Notes under the pieces: model-generated
Databases searched by the model: none
What the model saw: the letters and a program-made list of their open reading frames with translations, nothing else
What the model was told of the DNA's origin: nothing
Translations under genes and position numbers: made by a program
In this document: piece after piece, positions 41,393 to 49,721 of the stretch
Layout of the letters: the number at the start of each line of letters is the position of its first letter
Position numbering within the stretch: position 1 is the stretch's first letter
Assembly: GCF_000217955.3 (NCBI RefSeq)
Contig: NZ_AFOY02000015.1
Coordinates: forward strand, 1,116,001-1,180,000
Direction: 5' to 3'
DNA: 64,000 nt
From: Pseudomonas fluorescens HK44
GTDB lineage: Bacteria > Pseudomonadota > Gammaproteobacteria > Pseudomonadales > Pseudomonadaceae

Positions 41393-42169
41393 ATGAAGAA
41401 TTTACTGAACCTCGCGGCGCTGACCCTGATCGGCGCCCTGGGTCTGAGCAGCATTGCCCAGGCTGAAGAGCTACGCGTGATGACCTCCGGTGGCTTCACC
41501 GCCGCCTATAAAGTGCTCGGTCCAACGTTCGCCGCCGCCACCGGCAACACCCTCGACACAGCGCTCGGTCCGTCGATGGGCAAGGCGCCTGAAGCGATCC
41601 CCAACCGGCTGGCCCGTGGCGAGCACGCCGACGTGGTGATCATGGTCGGCTACGCCCTGGATGAGCTGATCAAGCAAGGCAAGATCTTGCCCGGGTCACG
41701 GGTTGAACTGGCCGATTCGAGGATTGGCCTGGTGGTGCACGAGGGTGCGGTGAAGCCGGATATCAGCTCGGTCGAGGGGTTGAAAGCGACATTGCTCAAT
41801 GCCAAATCCGTGGCCTATTCCGACAGCGCCAGCGGCGTGTACATCGAGGATCAGCTGTTCAAGCGCCTGGGCATCGAGCCGCAGCTCAAAGCCAAATCGA
41901 CCATGGTTCCGAAAATTCCGGTGGCTTCGGTGGTTGCCACGGGCGACTACCAACTGGGTTTCCAACAAGTCAGTGAATTGCTCCCGGTGCCCGGCGTGAC
42001 CTTCGTCGGCAAGCTTCCGGAATCGGTGCAGTCAGTGACACGCTTCGCCGCTGGCATTCCGGTGGGTGCGCAACATCCGATGCAGGCCAAAGCCTTGCTC
42101 GACTACCTCGCCTCCCCGGCCGCCCAGCCAGAGGTCGTGGCGACCGGCCTGGACTCGGTCAGCCGATAA
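41393..42169 (+). CDS. Periplasmic substrate-binding protein (ModA-like)
   Basis: A 258-residue exported protein. The signal peptide is 1-24 (ending IAQA), and the mature chain begins EELRVMTSGGFTAAYKVLGP, the type II binding-protein pattern of ModA-like proteins, with SVAYSDSASGVYIEDQLFKRLG and GVTFVGKLPESVQSVTRFAAGI later. No ABC permease or ATPase is adjacent; the preceding gene is an MFS carrier. It may feed or sense the same substrate. GAGAGG precedes ATG 41393. The ligand is unknown; a carboxylate or oxyanion is possible. Confidence 0.82.
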   Translation: MKNLLNLAALTLIGALGLSSIAQAEELRVMTSGGFTAAYKVLGPTFAAATGNTLDTALGPSMGKAPEAIPNRLARGEHADVVIMVGYALDELIKQGKILPGSRVELADSRIGLVVHEGAVKPDISSVEGLKATLLNAKSVAYSDSASGVYIEDQLFKRLGIEPQLKAKSTMVPKIPVASVVATGDYQLGFQQVSELLPVPGVTFVGKLPESVQSVTRFAAGIPVGAQHPMQAKALLDYLASPAAQPEVVATGLDSVSR

Positions 42170-42176
42170 GCCTGGC

Positions 42177-42208
42177 GCCGGCCTCAGCCGATCCAGGCTG
42201 AGGCCGGC
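42177..42208. terminator. 13-bp hairpin between SBP and LysR genes
   Basis: GCCGGCCTCAGCC (42177-42189) and its exact complement (42196-42208) flank GATCCA. It starts 7 bp after the SBP stop and covers the last codons of the convergent LysR gene, so it is both coding sequence and a likely 3' structure. Confidence 0.6.
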
Positions 42209-43101
42209 TTGACCTTCATTTCAATAATCAGCCGTTCCAGCTCCAGCGCCGCCGGCGTCAGCGTCCGCCCCCGACGCTTGAGCAGGCCGACGCTGCGCAT
42301 CACTTGCGGATCAGTCAGCGGTACGTGAGTCAGAATCGGGTGGTCACTGCCGGGCATCGCCATCAACGGCACCGCAGCGATACCCAGCCCGGCTTCAACC
42401 AGACCGATCATGGTGGTGACGTGTCGGGTTTCGCAGATACTCTGACGCGCCGGCACAATCCCGCTCAACGCCTGATCCAGCAGGAAGCGATTGCCCGACG
42501 TCTTGTCGAGGGAGATGTAATCCTGCTGGTACAGCTCGCTCCAGCTCACGCCGGCGCGGTTGGCCAAGGCGTGATCACGTCGGCAAGCGACCACATAGCG
42601 CTCCTGCACCAGCGGTTCGAACTCGACATCAGCCTCCAGCGTGCCCATGAAACTCAAGCCGAAATCCGCTTCGCCATTGACCACCGCACTCAACACGTCA
42701 TGGGCGCTGGAGTCGAGCACCTTGACCTTGATTCGTGGAAAACGCTGATGGTATTGGGCGACTACCCGCGGCATGAAGTAATAGGCCGCCGACGGTACGC
42801 AGGCCACGGTGACATAACCCAAACGGGTCGACGCCACGTCGCTGATCCCCAGCAACGCCACATCCAGGTCATCCAGCAACCGGTCGACACTGGGCGCAAA
42901 CGCGCGCCCTGCCTGGGTCAGGCTAACGCGGCGAGTGGTGCGCTCGAAGAGTTTGACGCCTAGTGCGTCTTCGAGCTTTTCAATCCGTCGACTCAGCGCC
43001 GGCTGGGAGATGCGCACCGCGTCGGCGGCCTTGCGAAAGCTGCCCTGCTCGACCACGGCGCGAAAAGCCTGCAAGTCATTCAGGTCGAAGTTGATGGCCA
43101 T
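42184..43101 (-). CDS. LysR-family transcriptional regulator
   Basis: A 305-residue LTTR. The HTH (LNDLQAFRAVVEQGSFRKAA, then RISQPALSRRIEKLEDALG) precedes an effector domain with TVACVPSAAYYFMPRVVAQY and MIGLVEAGLGIAAVPLMAMP. It is convergent with the MFS-binding protein pair, and as the only regulator nearby it may control them, recalling TcuR next to TcuC in Salmonella, though gene order differs. Start chosen at ATG 43101; an ATG 9 bp upstream is equally possible as neither has a strong ribosome site. Confidence 0.85.
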   Translation of the reverse strand: MAINFDLNDLQAFRAVVEQGSFRKAADAVRISQPALSRRIEKLEDALGVKLFERTTRRVSLTQAGRAFAPSVDRLLDDLDVALLGISDVASTRLGYVTVACVPSAAYYFMPRVVAQYHQRFPRIKVKVLDSSAHDVLSAVVNGEADFGLSFMGTLEADVEFEPLVQERYVVACRRDHALANRAGVSWSELYQQDYISLDKTSGNRFLLDQALSGIVPARQSICETRHVTTMIGLVEAGLGIAAVPLMAMPGSDHPILTHVPLTDPQVMRSVGLLKRRGRTLTPAALELERLIIEMKVKPASAWIG

Positions 43102-43296
43102 GAAGCGCACTCAGCGGCAAACGATTTGATCAGCTTATCCTATGAATGTAACAAATTGATGCAAAATGTAACGCAAAAATCCGCAATAGACGGCACTCAT
43201 GCCTGACTGACGCCGGCCCAGCCTTTATCCTTGTCGCCTTTGCAACCCACGATTGTCTGCAATTTTTGTCGTTCGACGTTTTCCCAGGAGTCAGCC

Positions 43297-45105
43297 ATGC
43301 CCCATGAAGGCAACCTGTTGCAAGCCGCTGTAGTCTTTCTGTTCGCGGCGGTGCTCACCGTGCCTTTGGCCAAACGCCTGCAACTGGGCGCGGTGTTGGG
43401 CTATCTGCTGGCCGGCGTCATCATCGGGCCGTCGGTGCTGGGGTTGATTGGCAACCCGCAAAGCGTCAGCCATATTTCCGAGCTCGGCGTGGTGTTGCTG
43501 CTGTTCATCATCGGCCTTGAGTTGTCGCCACGACGGCTGTGGGTGATGCGCAAAGCGGTGTTCGGCGTCGGTCTGGCGCAGGTGCTGCTGACCGGTTCGG
43601 TGATCGGCGTGCTGGCGTTCTACGTGTTCGGCCAGGCACTCAACAGCGCGATCGTGCTCGGCCTGGGATTGGCGTTGTCGTCCACCGCATTCGGCCTGCA
43701 AAGCCTGGCTGAGCGCAAGGAACTGACCAGCCCGCACGGGCGGCTGGCGTTTGCGATTCTGCTGTTTCAGGACATCGCCGCGATCCCGTTGATCGCCATG
43801 GTGCCGCTGCTCGCGGGTGGTGATCACACCACGTCCGCCGCTGAAGACTTGAACCATGTGCTGCGCGTGCTGGGCAGCATCGCGGTGGTGGTGATCGGTG
43901 GACGTTACCTGTTGCGGCCGGTGTTTCGTGTGGTCGCCAAAACCGGCCTGCCGGAAGTCTCGACCGCCACCGCGCTGCTGGTGGTGATCGGCACTGCGTG
44001 GCTGATGGACCTGGTCGGCGTGTCGATGGCGCTGGGCGCATTCCTCGCCGGTTTGCTGCTGGCCGACTCGGAATACCGCCATGAACTGGAAGCGCAAATC
44101 GAACCGTTCAAGGGCCTGCTGCTCGGGCTGTTTTTCATCAGTGTCGGCATGGGCGCCAACATCAGCCTGCTGTTCAGCGCCCCGGCAACGGTGCTGGGCC
44201 TGACCCTGCTGCTGATCATGCTCAAGCTGCCGATGCTGTTTGTCGTCGGACGGCTGGCCGGAGGTTTGAACCGGCTGAGTGCGTTGCGCCTGGGTATCGT
44301 ACTGGCGGCGGGTGGTGAGTTCGCATTCGTGGTGTTCAAGATCGGCCGCGATCAAGGCCTGTTCGACCCACGGATGTACGACCTTCAGGTGCTGACCATC
44401 ACCCTGTCGATGGCCGTGACCCCGCTGTTGCTGCTGATGTGCGGCCGACTGGTGAAATCGAAAGTCCAGCCCGTCGCCGTGCCGCCGCACCTGCGTGAAA
44501 TCGACACCGACGCCCCCCGCGTAGTGATCGCTGGCATGGGCCGTATGGGACAGATCGTGGCGCGGATTCTGCGGGCACAAAAAATCCAGTTCGTCGCCCT
44601 CGACACCTCAGTGGAAACCATCGAGCTGTCGCGCAGTTTTGGCGGCGCGCCGGTGTTCTATGGCGACCCGATGCGCCCGGAAATACTCCACGCGGCCAAG
44701 GTCGGGCAGGCGGAATTCTTTGTGATTGCCACCGATGACCCGGACACCAACATCAAGACCGCCGAACTGGTGCGCAAGCTCTACCCGCACATGAAAATCA
44801 TCGCTCGTGCGCGCAACCGTCAACACGTGCACCGCTTGGTCGACCTGGGCGCCGAGGCGATCCGCGAAACCTATTATTCAAGCCTGGAAATGAGTCGCCG
44901 GACCCTGCTCGGCCTGGGCCTGAGCCAGACCCAGGCCGACGCCCGCATTGAGCGTTTCAAGCATCACGACGAACAAGTGCTCGAAGCCCAGCACGCGATC
45001 TATGACGATGCCGCGAAAGTCATGCAAAGCGCCCAGGAAGCCCGAGCCGAACTGGCGCGGTTGTTCGAGGCGGATCGGATTGAGGAAGAGACGGTAAAAA
45101 ATTAA
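43297..45105 (+). CDS. Kef-type K+/H+ antiporter (CPA2) with TrkA-N domain
   Basis: A 602-residue protein: about 12 membrane helices (1-385) with LGYLLAGVIIGPSVLG, FIIGLELSPRRLW and ILLFQDIAAIPLI (ion-site QD), then an RCK/TrkA-N domain (about 410-530) with VVIAGMGRMGQIVARIL and VFYGDPMRPEILHAA. This is the KefB/KefC plan, gated by glutathione adducts in E. coli to acidify the cytoplasm during electrophile stress. No KefF/KefG ancillary gene is adjacent, so it might be a plainer K+ or Na+ antiporter. AGGAG precedes ATG 43297. Confidence 0.9.
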   Translation: MPHEGNLLQAAVVFLFAAVLTVPLAKRLQLGAVLGYLLAGVIIGPSVLGLIGNPQSVSHISELGVVLLLFIIGLELSPRRLWVMRKAVFGVGLAQVLLTGSVIGVLAFYVFGQALNSAIVLGLGLALSSTAFGLQSLAERKELTSPHGRLAFAILLFQDIAAIPLIAMVPLLAGGDHTTSAAEDLNHVLRVLGSIAVVVIGGRYLLRPVFRVVAKTGLPEVSTATALLVVIGTAWLMDLVGVSMALGAFLAGLLLADSEYRHELEAQIEPFKGLLLGLFFISVGMGANISLLFSAPATVLGLTLLLIMLKLPMLFVVGRLAGGLNRLSALRLGIVLAAGGEFAFVVFKIGRDQGLFDPRMYDLQVLTITLSMAVTPLLLLMCGRLVKSKVQPVAVPPHLREIDTDAPRVVIAGMGRMGQIVARILRAQKIQFVALDTSVETIELSRSFGGAPVFYGDPMRPEILHAAKVGQAEFFVIATDDPDTNIKTAELVRKLYPHMKIIARARNRQHVHRLVDLGAEAIRETYYSSLEMSRRTLLGLGLSQTQADARIERFKHHDEQVLEAQHAIYDDAAKVMQSAQEARAELARLFEADRIEEETVKN

Positions 45106-45136
45106 GGATGTCAGTGTTGATTGCCCCCATGCTTGC

Positions 45137-45240
45137 GCGTGGGAATGCATCCCGTGACGCTCTGCATCACATCAAACGGCGGACGCAGAGCGTCCATGGC
45201 GGCATTCCCACGCAGAGCGCGGGAACGATCATAAGGTTCC
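45137..45240. repeat. Nested inverted repeat element
   Basis: GCGTGGGAATGC (45137-45148) pairs with 45202-45213, and inside it GACGCTCTGC (45156-45165) pairs with 45185-45194, giving a long cruciform. GCGGGAACGATC follows at 45217. The GGGAATGC and GGGAACGATC words also occur at 6981 and 20621, marking an interspersed Pseudomonas element. Confidence 0.75.
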
Positions 45241-45244
45241 CACA

Positions 45245-46348
45245 ATGAGCAACGCCGAGCAGTCCTCCCCCGCCCTGAAGGAAATCTTCAACGCCGAGCG
45301 CTTGCAACACATCGCCACCGAAATGCGCGCGGTGTACCCGGCGTTCAACGCCAAGGCGTTCCTGAAACTGGCCAATGACGGCCTGGCCGAGTTGTCGGTG
45401 ATGCAGCGCATGGCACGGGTCGGTGAATGCCTGCACGCGGTGTTGCCGCTGAGCTATGAGCAGACACTGGAGATCCTGCGCCCGCTTGCACCACGCCTGA
45501 ACAGCGGATTCGTCAGCATGTTCCTGCCCCACTATGTCGCCACTTATGGTGCTCACGCGTTCGAGCTGTCGATGGACGCGCTCAAGTACTTCACCACGTT
45601 CGGTTCCTCGGAGTTCGCGATCCGGCATTTCCTGCGCAGCGACTTCGAACGCTCACTGGCACTGATGCACGACTGGTCGCTGGATGACAACGAACACGTC
45701 CGCCGCCTGGCCAGCGAAGGCAGTCGCCCGCGCCTGCCGTGGTCGTTTCGCCTCGAACCGGTACAAGCCGATCCGACACTGGCAGCAGCAATCCTCGATA
45801 ACCTCAAGGCTGACAGCAGCCTTTACGTGCGCAAGTCGGTGGCCAATCACCTCAACGACATCACCAAAGACCACCCCGAGTGGGTGCTCAGCCTGATCGA
45901 AGGCTGGTCGCTGGAAGACCCGCATACCGCGTGGATCGCCAAACACGCACTGCGCAGCCTGATCAAACAGGGCAACCAACGGGCACTGGCGATCATCGGC
46001 GCTGGCGGTCAACCCGAGGTCCAGATCCATCACCTCAAGGTTGAACCGGCGGTGATCCGTCTCGGCGAGACCATAAAGCTCTCGTTTGATCTTCATTCAA
46101 CCGCTAGTGACCACCAACAACTGGTGGTCGATTACGCCATCGACTACGTCAAAGCTTCAGGTGCAACCTCGGCGAAAGTCTTCAAACTCAAGGGCCTCAC
46201 CCTGCCCGCCCACGCCCGACAAACCCTCAGCCGCACCCAGCAGATTCGCGAGCTGACCACCCGCAAACATTACGCGGGCACGCATGCGGTACACATCATG
46301 GTCAATGGCGAGCGACTGGGAAGCACCGCGTTCGAAATCGCCCCGTAA
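45245..46348 (+). CDS. alkC: AlkC-like DNA alkylation repair glycosylase
   Basis: A 367-residue DNA glycosylase of the HEAT-like repeat family that removes cationic alkylated bases (3-methylcytosine and 1-methyladenine for AlkC). Helical repeats fill 1-255; LSDDNEHVRRLASEGSRPRL-type core (here DDNEHVRRLASEGSRPRLPW) and SSLYVRKSVANHLNDITKDH are conserved family segments. Residues about 260-367 form an Ig-like beta domain (HLKVEPAVIRLGETIKLSFD), which AlkC has and AlkD lacks. It starts right after a repeat element with AAGG upstream; a nearby adaptive-response regulator is absent. Confidence 0.87.
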   Translation: MSNAEQSSPALKEIFNAERLQHIATEMRAVYPAFNAKAFLKLANDGLAELSVMQRMARVGECLHAVLPLSYEQTLEILRPLAPRLNSGFVSMFLPHYVATYGAHAFELSMDALKYFTTFGSSEFAIRHFLRSDFERSLALMHDWSLDDNEHVRRLASEGSRPRLPWSFRLEPVQADPTLAAAILDNLKADSSLYVRKSVANHLNDITKDHPEWVLSLIEGWSLEDPHTAWIAKHALRSLIKQGNQRALAIIGAGGQPEVQIHHLKVEPAVIRLGETIKLSFDLHSTASDHQQLVVDYAIDYVKASGATSAKVFKLKGLTLPAHARQTLSRTQQIRELTTRKHYAGTHAVHIMVNGERLGSTAFEIAP

Positions 46349-46398
46349 CTCCGAGCAGGCGCGCGCCTAGCCCTTGCCAGCGATGTCGTCGGTAAAAT

Positions 46399-46856
46399 CG
46401 CCATCGCGAGCAAGCTCGGCTCCCACAAAAAAGGCAAAAGGCAAAGCAGCGCATACCCCCCCAACCACTCAACAGGCCGAGCGTTAGCTCGCCTGCCGCC
46501 GTTGATCTTGATCCACCCGCCCCGTCGGGAGGCCGAGTGGAGGTGTTCATCAGGGGGTGGGCGCGCAGCGCCGTACGGCGCAGCCGGACACATCGAGAGG
46601 AGGTCGTCGCGCAGCAGACCGTAGGCGATGCCCCCTGATGGACACCGCAGCGAGGGGACGCCGAGCCTAGGCGAGGTGCCGGACGCTTGGGGCGAGCGTT
46701 TTTTTGCTTACTTTTTTTAGGCGCTTGTAAAAAAAGTAAGTCGCCGTCAGGCGAAATCCTAAGTGGCCGTTACCGCAGGAATGGATATGTACACCTGCAA
46801 GAGATTGGTCGGCTGTCAGGCCGCCAGGATCAAAAGATCGCAGCCTGCGGCAGCTC
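46399..46856. repeat. Composite intergenic repeat region, no gene
   Basis: This gap of about 500 bp has no credible gene. It begins with a single REP (CCATCGCGAGCAAGCTCGGC at 46400) and continues as a dense set of inverted repeats: CATCAGGGGG (46548) against CCCCCTGATG (46631-46640), then CTTACTTTTTTT (46707-46718) against its exact complement (46729-46740). It ends with AAAAGATCGCAGCCTGCGGC (46832), a word found inverted at 57683. The stretch with GGAATGGATATGTACACC is, from memory, a recurrent Pseudomonas fluorescens intergenic unit. Confidence 0.7.
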
Positions 46857-47756
46857 CTACGCGTCGGGATTCAGGCCCAGCAGCAGCGCCTGCTCGCGAT
46901 CACACAACCCCACCACATAATCCCACAACACCCGCAAGCGCACCGACTTGTGCAACTCACGACGAGTACTGATCCAGTAACTACGCTGAATACTTTCAGC
47001 CGGCAGCAACGGCACCAGCTCCGGATCATGGCTGGCCATGTAACACGGCAACACCGCAATCCCCAACCCCGAGCGCGCCGCCTGCTGCTGGGCAATCACA
47101 CTGGTGCTGTGAAACACCACCTGAGGGCTGCGGCAAAAACTGTTGAGAAACATCAATTCCTGACTGAACAACAGATCGTCGACATAACCGATCCACGCAT
47201 GCCGAGCCAGATCTTCCCGGCTGCGCAACGGCGGCGAACGGTCGAGGTAGGACTGACTGGCATAAAGCGCCAAACGGTAATCAGTGAGCTTGCGAGTGAC
47301 CAGCATGTCAGCCGCCGGGCGCTCCAGATGAATACTGATCTCGGCTTCGCGGTTGAGGATACTGACGAAACGCGGCACCGCCACCAACTCCACTTCCAAC
47401 CCCGGATAACGATCAAACAAACCCTGCATGCGACTGGCGAGAAACATGATCCCCAAACCTTCGGTCACGCCGACCCGAATCTTGCCCAGCGGCGCACTGG
47501 ACTGGGTGATCTCCTCCTGTGCCAGCAAGGCGACGTTCTCCATGGCTTCAGCATGTTTGAGCAGCGCCTCCCCAGCCGGGGTCAGCTGGTAGCCCTGGGC
47601 TTGCTGGACAAACAGCGCGGTACCGAGGCTCGCTTCAATCGCCTCGATGTGCCGCGCCACCGTAGCGTGGGTGGTTTTCAAACGCCGGGCGGCGGTCAGC
47701 AAGCGGCCGCCGCGTTGCAACTCGAGAAAAAACCGCAGGTCATTCCAGTCGAACAT
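46857..47756 (-). CDS. LysR-family transcriptional regulator
   Basis: A 299-residue LTTR. The HTH is DWNDLRFFLELQRGGRLLTA with KTTHATVARHIEAIEASLG. The effector half has GKIRVGVTEGLGIMFLASRM and FVQQAQGYQLTPAGEALLKH at the hinge, typical of the subgroup close to LysR regulators of alcohol/dehydrogenase genes. It is divergent from the GMC oxidoreductase (135-bp gap), which is its likely target. ATG 47756 has AAGGA upstream. The TAG stop is the TAG of a TAGGAGCTGCCGCAGG repeat that runs downstream. Confidence 0.88.
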   Translation of the reverse strand: MFDWNDLRFFLELQRGGRLLTAARRLKTTHATVARHIEAIEASLGTALFVQQAQGYQLTPAGEALLKHAEAMENVALLAQEEITQSSAPLGKIRVGVTEGLGIMFLASRMQGLFDRYPGLEVELVAVPRFVSILNREAEISIHLERPAADMLVTRKLTDYRLALYASQSYLDRSPPLRSREDLARHAWIGYVDDLLFSQELMFLNSFCRSPQVVFHSTSVIAQQQAARSGLGIAVLPCYMASHDPELVPLLPAESIQRSYWISTRRELHKSVRLRVLWDYVVGLCDREQALLLGLNPDA

Positions 47757-47890
47757 CAGCCTTCCTTGCATGCGTGGGAATCAATCGCTGTTTAAAAACG
47801 CACAGCAGCTGAGCAAAAACTAACATTCTTTTGCCGAAAACTAACAACTAGGATGGATCCTGATAAGAACAACACGCTGCGAGGTCATGG

Positions 47891-49543
47891 ATGCAACCTG
47901 CCGTTGATGCATACGATTACATCGTGGTCGGCGCCGGTCCGGCCGGCTGCCTGCTGGCCAATCGACTCTCCGCCAACCCGCAGCATCGGGTGTTGCTGCT
48001 TGAAGCCGGCGGGCGCGATAACTACCCGTGGATTCACATACCCGTCGGTTACCTGTACTGCATCGGCAACCCGCGTACCGACTGGTGCTTCAAGACCGAA
48101 GCGCAAACCGGCCTGCAAGGCCGCAGCCTGAGCTACCCGCGCGGCAAGGTGCTGGGCGGCAGCTCATCGATCAACGGCATGATCTACCTGCGCGGCCAGG
48201 CCGGCGATTACGACCGCTGGGCTGCCGAAGGCAACCCCGGCTGGAACTGGAATGATGTACTGCCGCTGTTCAAGCAGAGCGAAAACCATTTTGCCGGTGA
48301 CTCGGCGTTTCACGGCGCCGCCGGGGAATGGCGCGTCGAGCGCCAGCGGCTGTCGTGGCCGATTCTCGACGCCTTCCGCAGCGCCGCCGAACAAAGCGGC
48401 ATTGCCAGCGTCGATGACTTCAACCAAGGCGACAACGAAGGTTGCGGCTACTTCCAGGTGAATCAGAAAGCCGGGGTGCGCTGGAATGCTGCCAAGGCCT
48501 TTCTCAAACCGGTTCGCCATCGACCGAACCTCACCGTGCTGACCGACGTCGACGTCGACCGCGTGTTGCTGGAAAACGGCCGGGCATCAAAGGTCAGTGC
48601 GCGTTGGCAAAGCCAGACAAGAACCTTCCTCGCCCGCCAGGAGATCATCCTCAGCGCCGGTTCAGTCGGTTCGCCGAGCATCCTGCAACGTTCCGGCATT
48701 GGCCCGAGCAGTCTGCTCAAACGCCTGGGTATCGGCATCGCCCATGAGCTCAATGGCGTGGGCGGCAACCTGCAGGATCACTTGCAGTTGCGGCTGATCT
48801 ATAAGCTGGAAAATGCCCGGACCTTGAACCAGATCGCCGGCAGCCTCTGGGGCAAAATCGGCATGGGCCTGCGTTATCTGTACGACCGCAGTGGTCCGTT
48901 GTCGATGGCCCCCAGCCAACTCGGCGCTTTTGCCCGCTCCGGACCTGAACAAACCTCGGCGAACCTCGAATACCACGTCCAGCCACTCTCGCTTGAGCGC
49001 TTTGGCGAACCCTTGCATGCGTTCCCGGCGTTCACCGCCTCGGTGTGCGACCTGCGCCCGCAAAGCCGTGGCCGCGTCGAGATTCGCTCGGCCGACCCGC
49101 AGCAAGCGCCGCTGATTCAGCCCAATTACCTGAGCCATCCCGAAGACCTGCGCGTGGCCGCCGAGGCCATTCGCCTGACCCGGCGCATCGTTGCCGCACC
49201 GGCCTTGCAACCGTTCAACCCGGTCGAATACCTGCCGGGTGCGGCCTTGCAAAGCGAAGAACAGCTGCACGAAGCCGCCGCGCGCATCGGCACGACAATT
49301 TTCCACCCGGTCGGCACCTGCCGCATGGGCAACGATGCCGATGCCGTGGTCGATGCCCAGTTGCGGGTCCACGGCATTCCCGGCCTGCGCATCGCCGATG
49401 CGTCGATCATGCCGCACATCACCTCGGGCAATACCTGCTCACCGACACTGATGATCGCCGAAAAAGCGGCGCAGCTGATTCTCGCCGCATCGGCTTGGAA
49501 CGCTACCTCGGAAATAGAACGGGTCACCGAGCTGCACTCGTAG
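47891..49543 (+). CDS. GMC-family FAD oxidoreductase (choline/alcohol dehydrogenase-like)
   Basis: A 550-residue flavoprotein. The N-terminal FAD site is YIVVGAGPAGCLLANRLS, followed by the GMC signatures LGGSSSINGMIYLRG and SAGSVGSPSILQRSGIG. The catalytic pair is His in IFHPVGTCRMG and Asn in SGNTCSPTLMIAEKAA. It oxidises an alcohol to an aldehyde; the substrate is open, since betaine-type neighbours are missing. A divergent LysR gene and an MFS permease downstream suggest uptake and oxidation of one compound. The TAG stop is supplied by a repeat (TAGGAGCAAAGC). Confidence 0.9.
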   Translation: MQPAVDAYDYIVVGAGPAGCLLANRLSANPQHRVLLLEAGGRDNYPWIHIPVGYLYCIGNPRTDWCFKTEAQTGLQGRSLSYPRGKVLGGSSSINGMIYLRGQAGDYDRWAAEGNPGWNWNDVLPLFKQSENHFAGDSAFHGAAGEWRVERQRLSWPILDAFRSAAEQSGIASVDDFNQGDNEGCGYFQVNQKAGVRWNAAKAFLKPVRHRPNLTVLTDVDVDRVLLENGRASKVSARWQSQTRTFLARQEIILSAGSVGSPSILQRSGIGPSSLLKRLGIGIAHELNGVGGNLQDHLQLRLIYKLENARTLNQIAGSLWGKIGMGLRYLYDRSGPLSMAPSQLGAFARSGPEQTSANLEYHVQPLSLERFGEPLHAFPAFTASVCDLRPQSRGRVEIRSADPQQAPLIQPNYLSHPEDLRVAAEAIRLTRRIVAAPALQPFNPVEYLPGAALQSEEQLHEAAARIGTTIFHPVGTCRMGNDADAVVDAQLRVHGIPGLRIADASIMPHITSGNTCSPTLMIAEKAAQLILAASAWNATSEIERVTELHS

Positions 49544-49627
49544 GAGCAAAGCTTGCTCGCGATGAACGATAACGCGGATTACCGGATACACCGCATCGCC
49601 TGCATCGCGAGCAAGCTTTGCTCCTAC
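49540..49627. repeat. REP-type inverted repeat with gene stop codon
   Basis: GTAGGAGCAAAGCTTGCTCG (49540) plus CGAT faces its exact complement ending at 49627. The TAG at 49541-49543 is the stop of the GMC gene. An almost identical element lies at 59820-59906. Confidence 0.9.
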
Positions 49628-49721
49628 AAGGGCCGCGCAATACCAGCAGGAGCGGCGCCCGCCCACAAGGTCGGCGCTGACAGTGGAACAACAATAAATA
49701 AACACTGTGAGGGATACCGAC

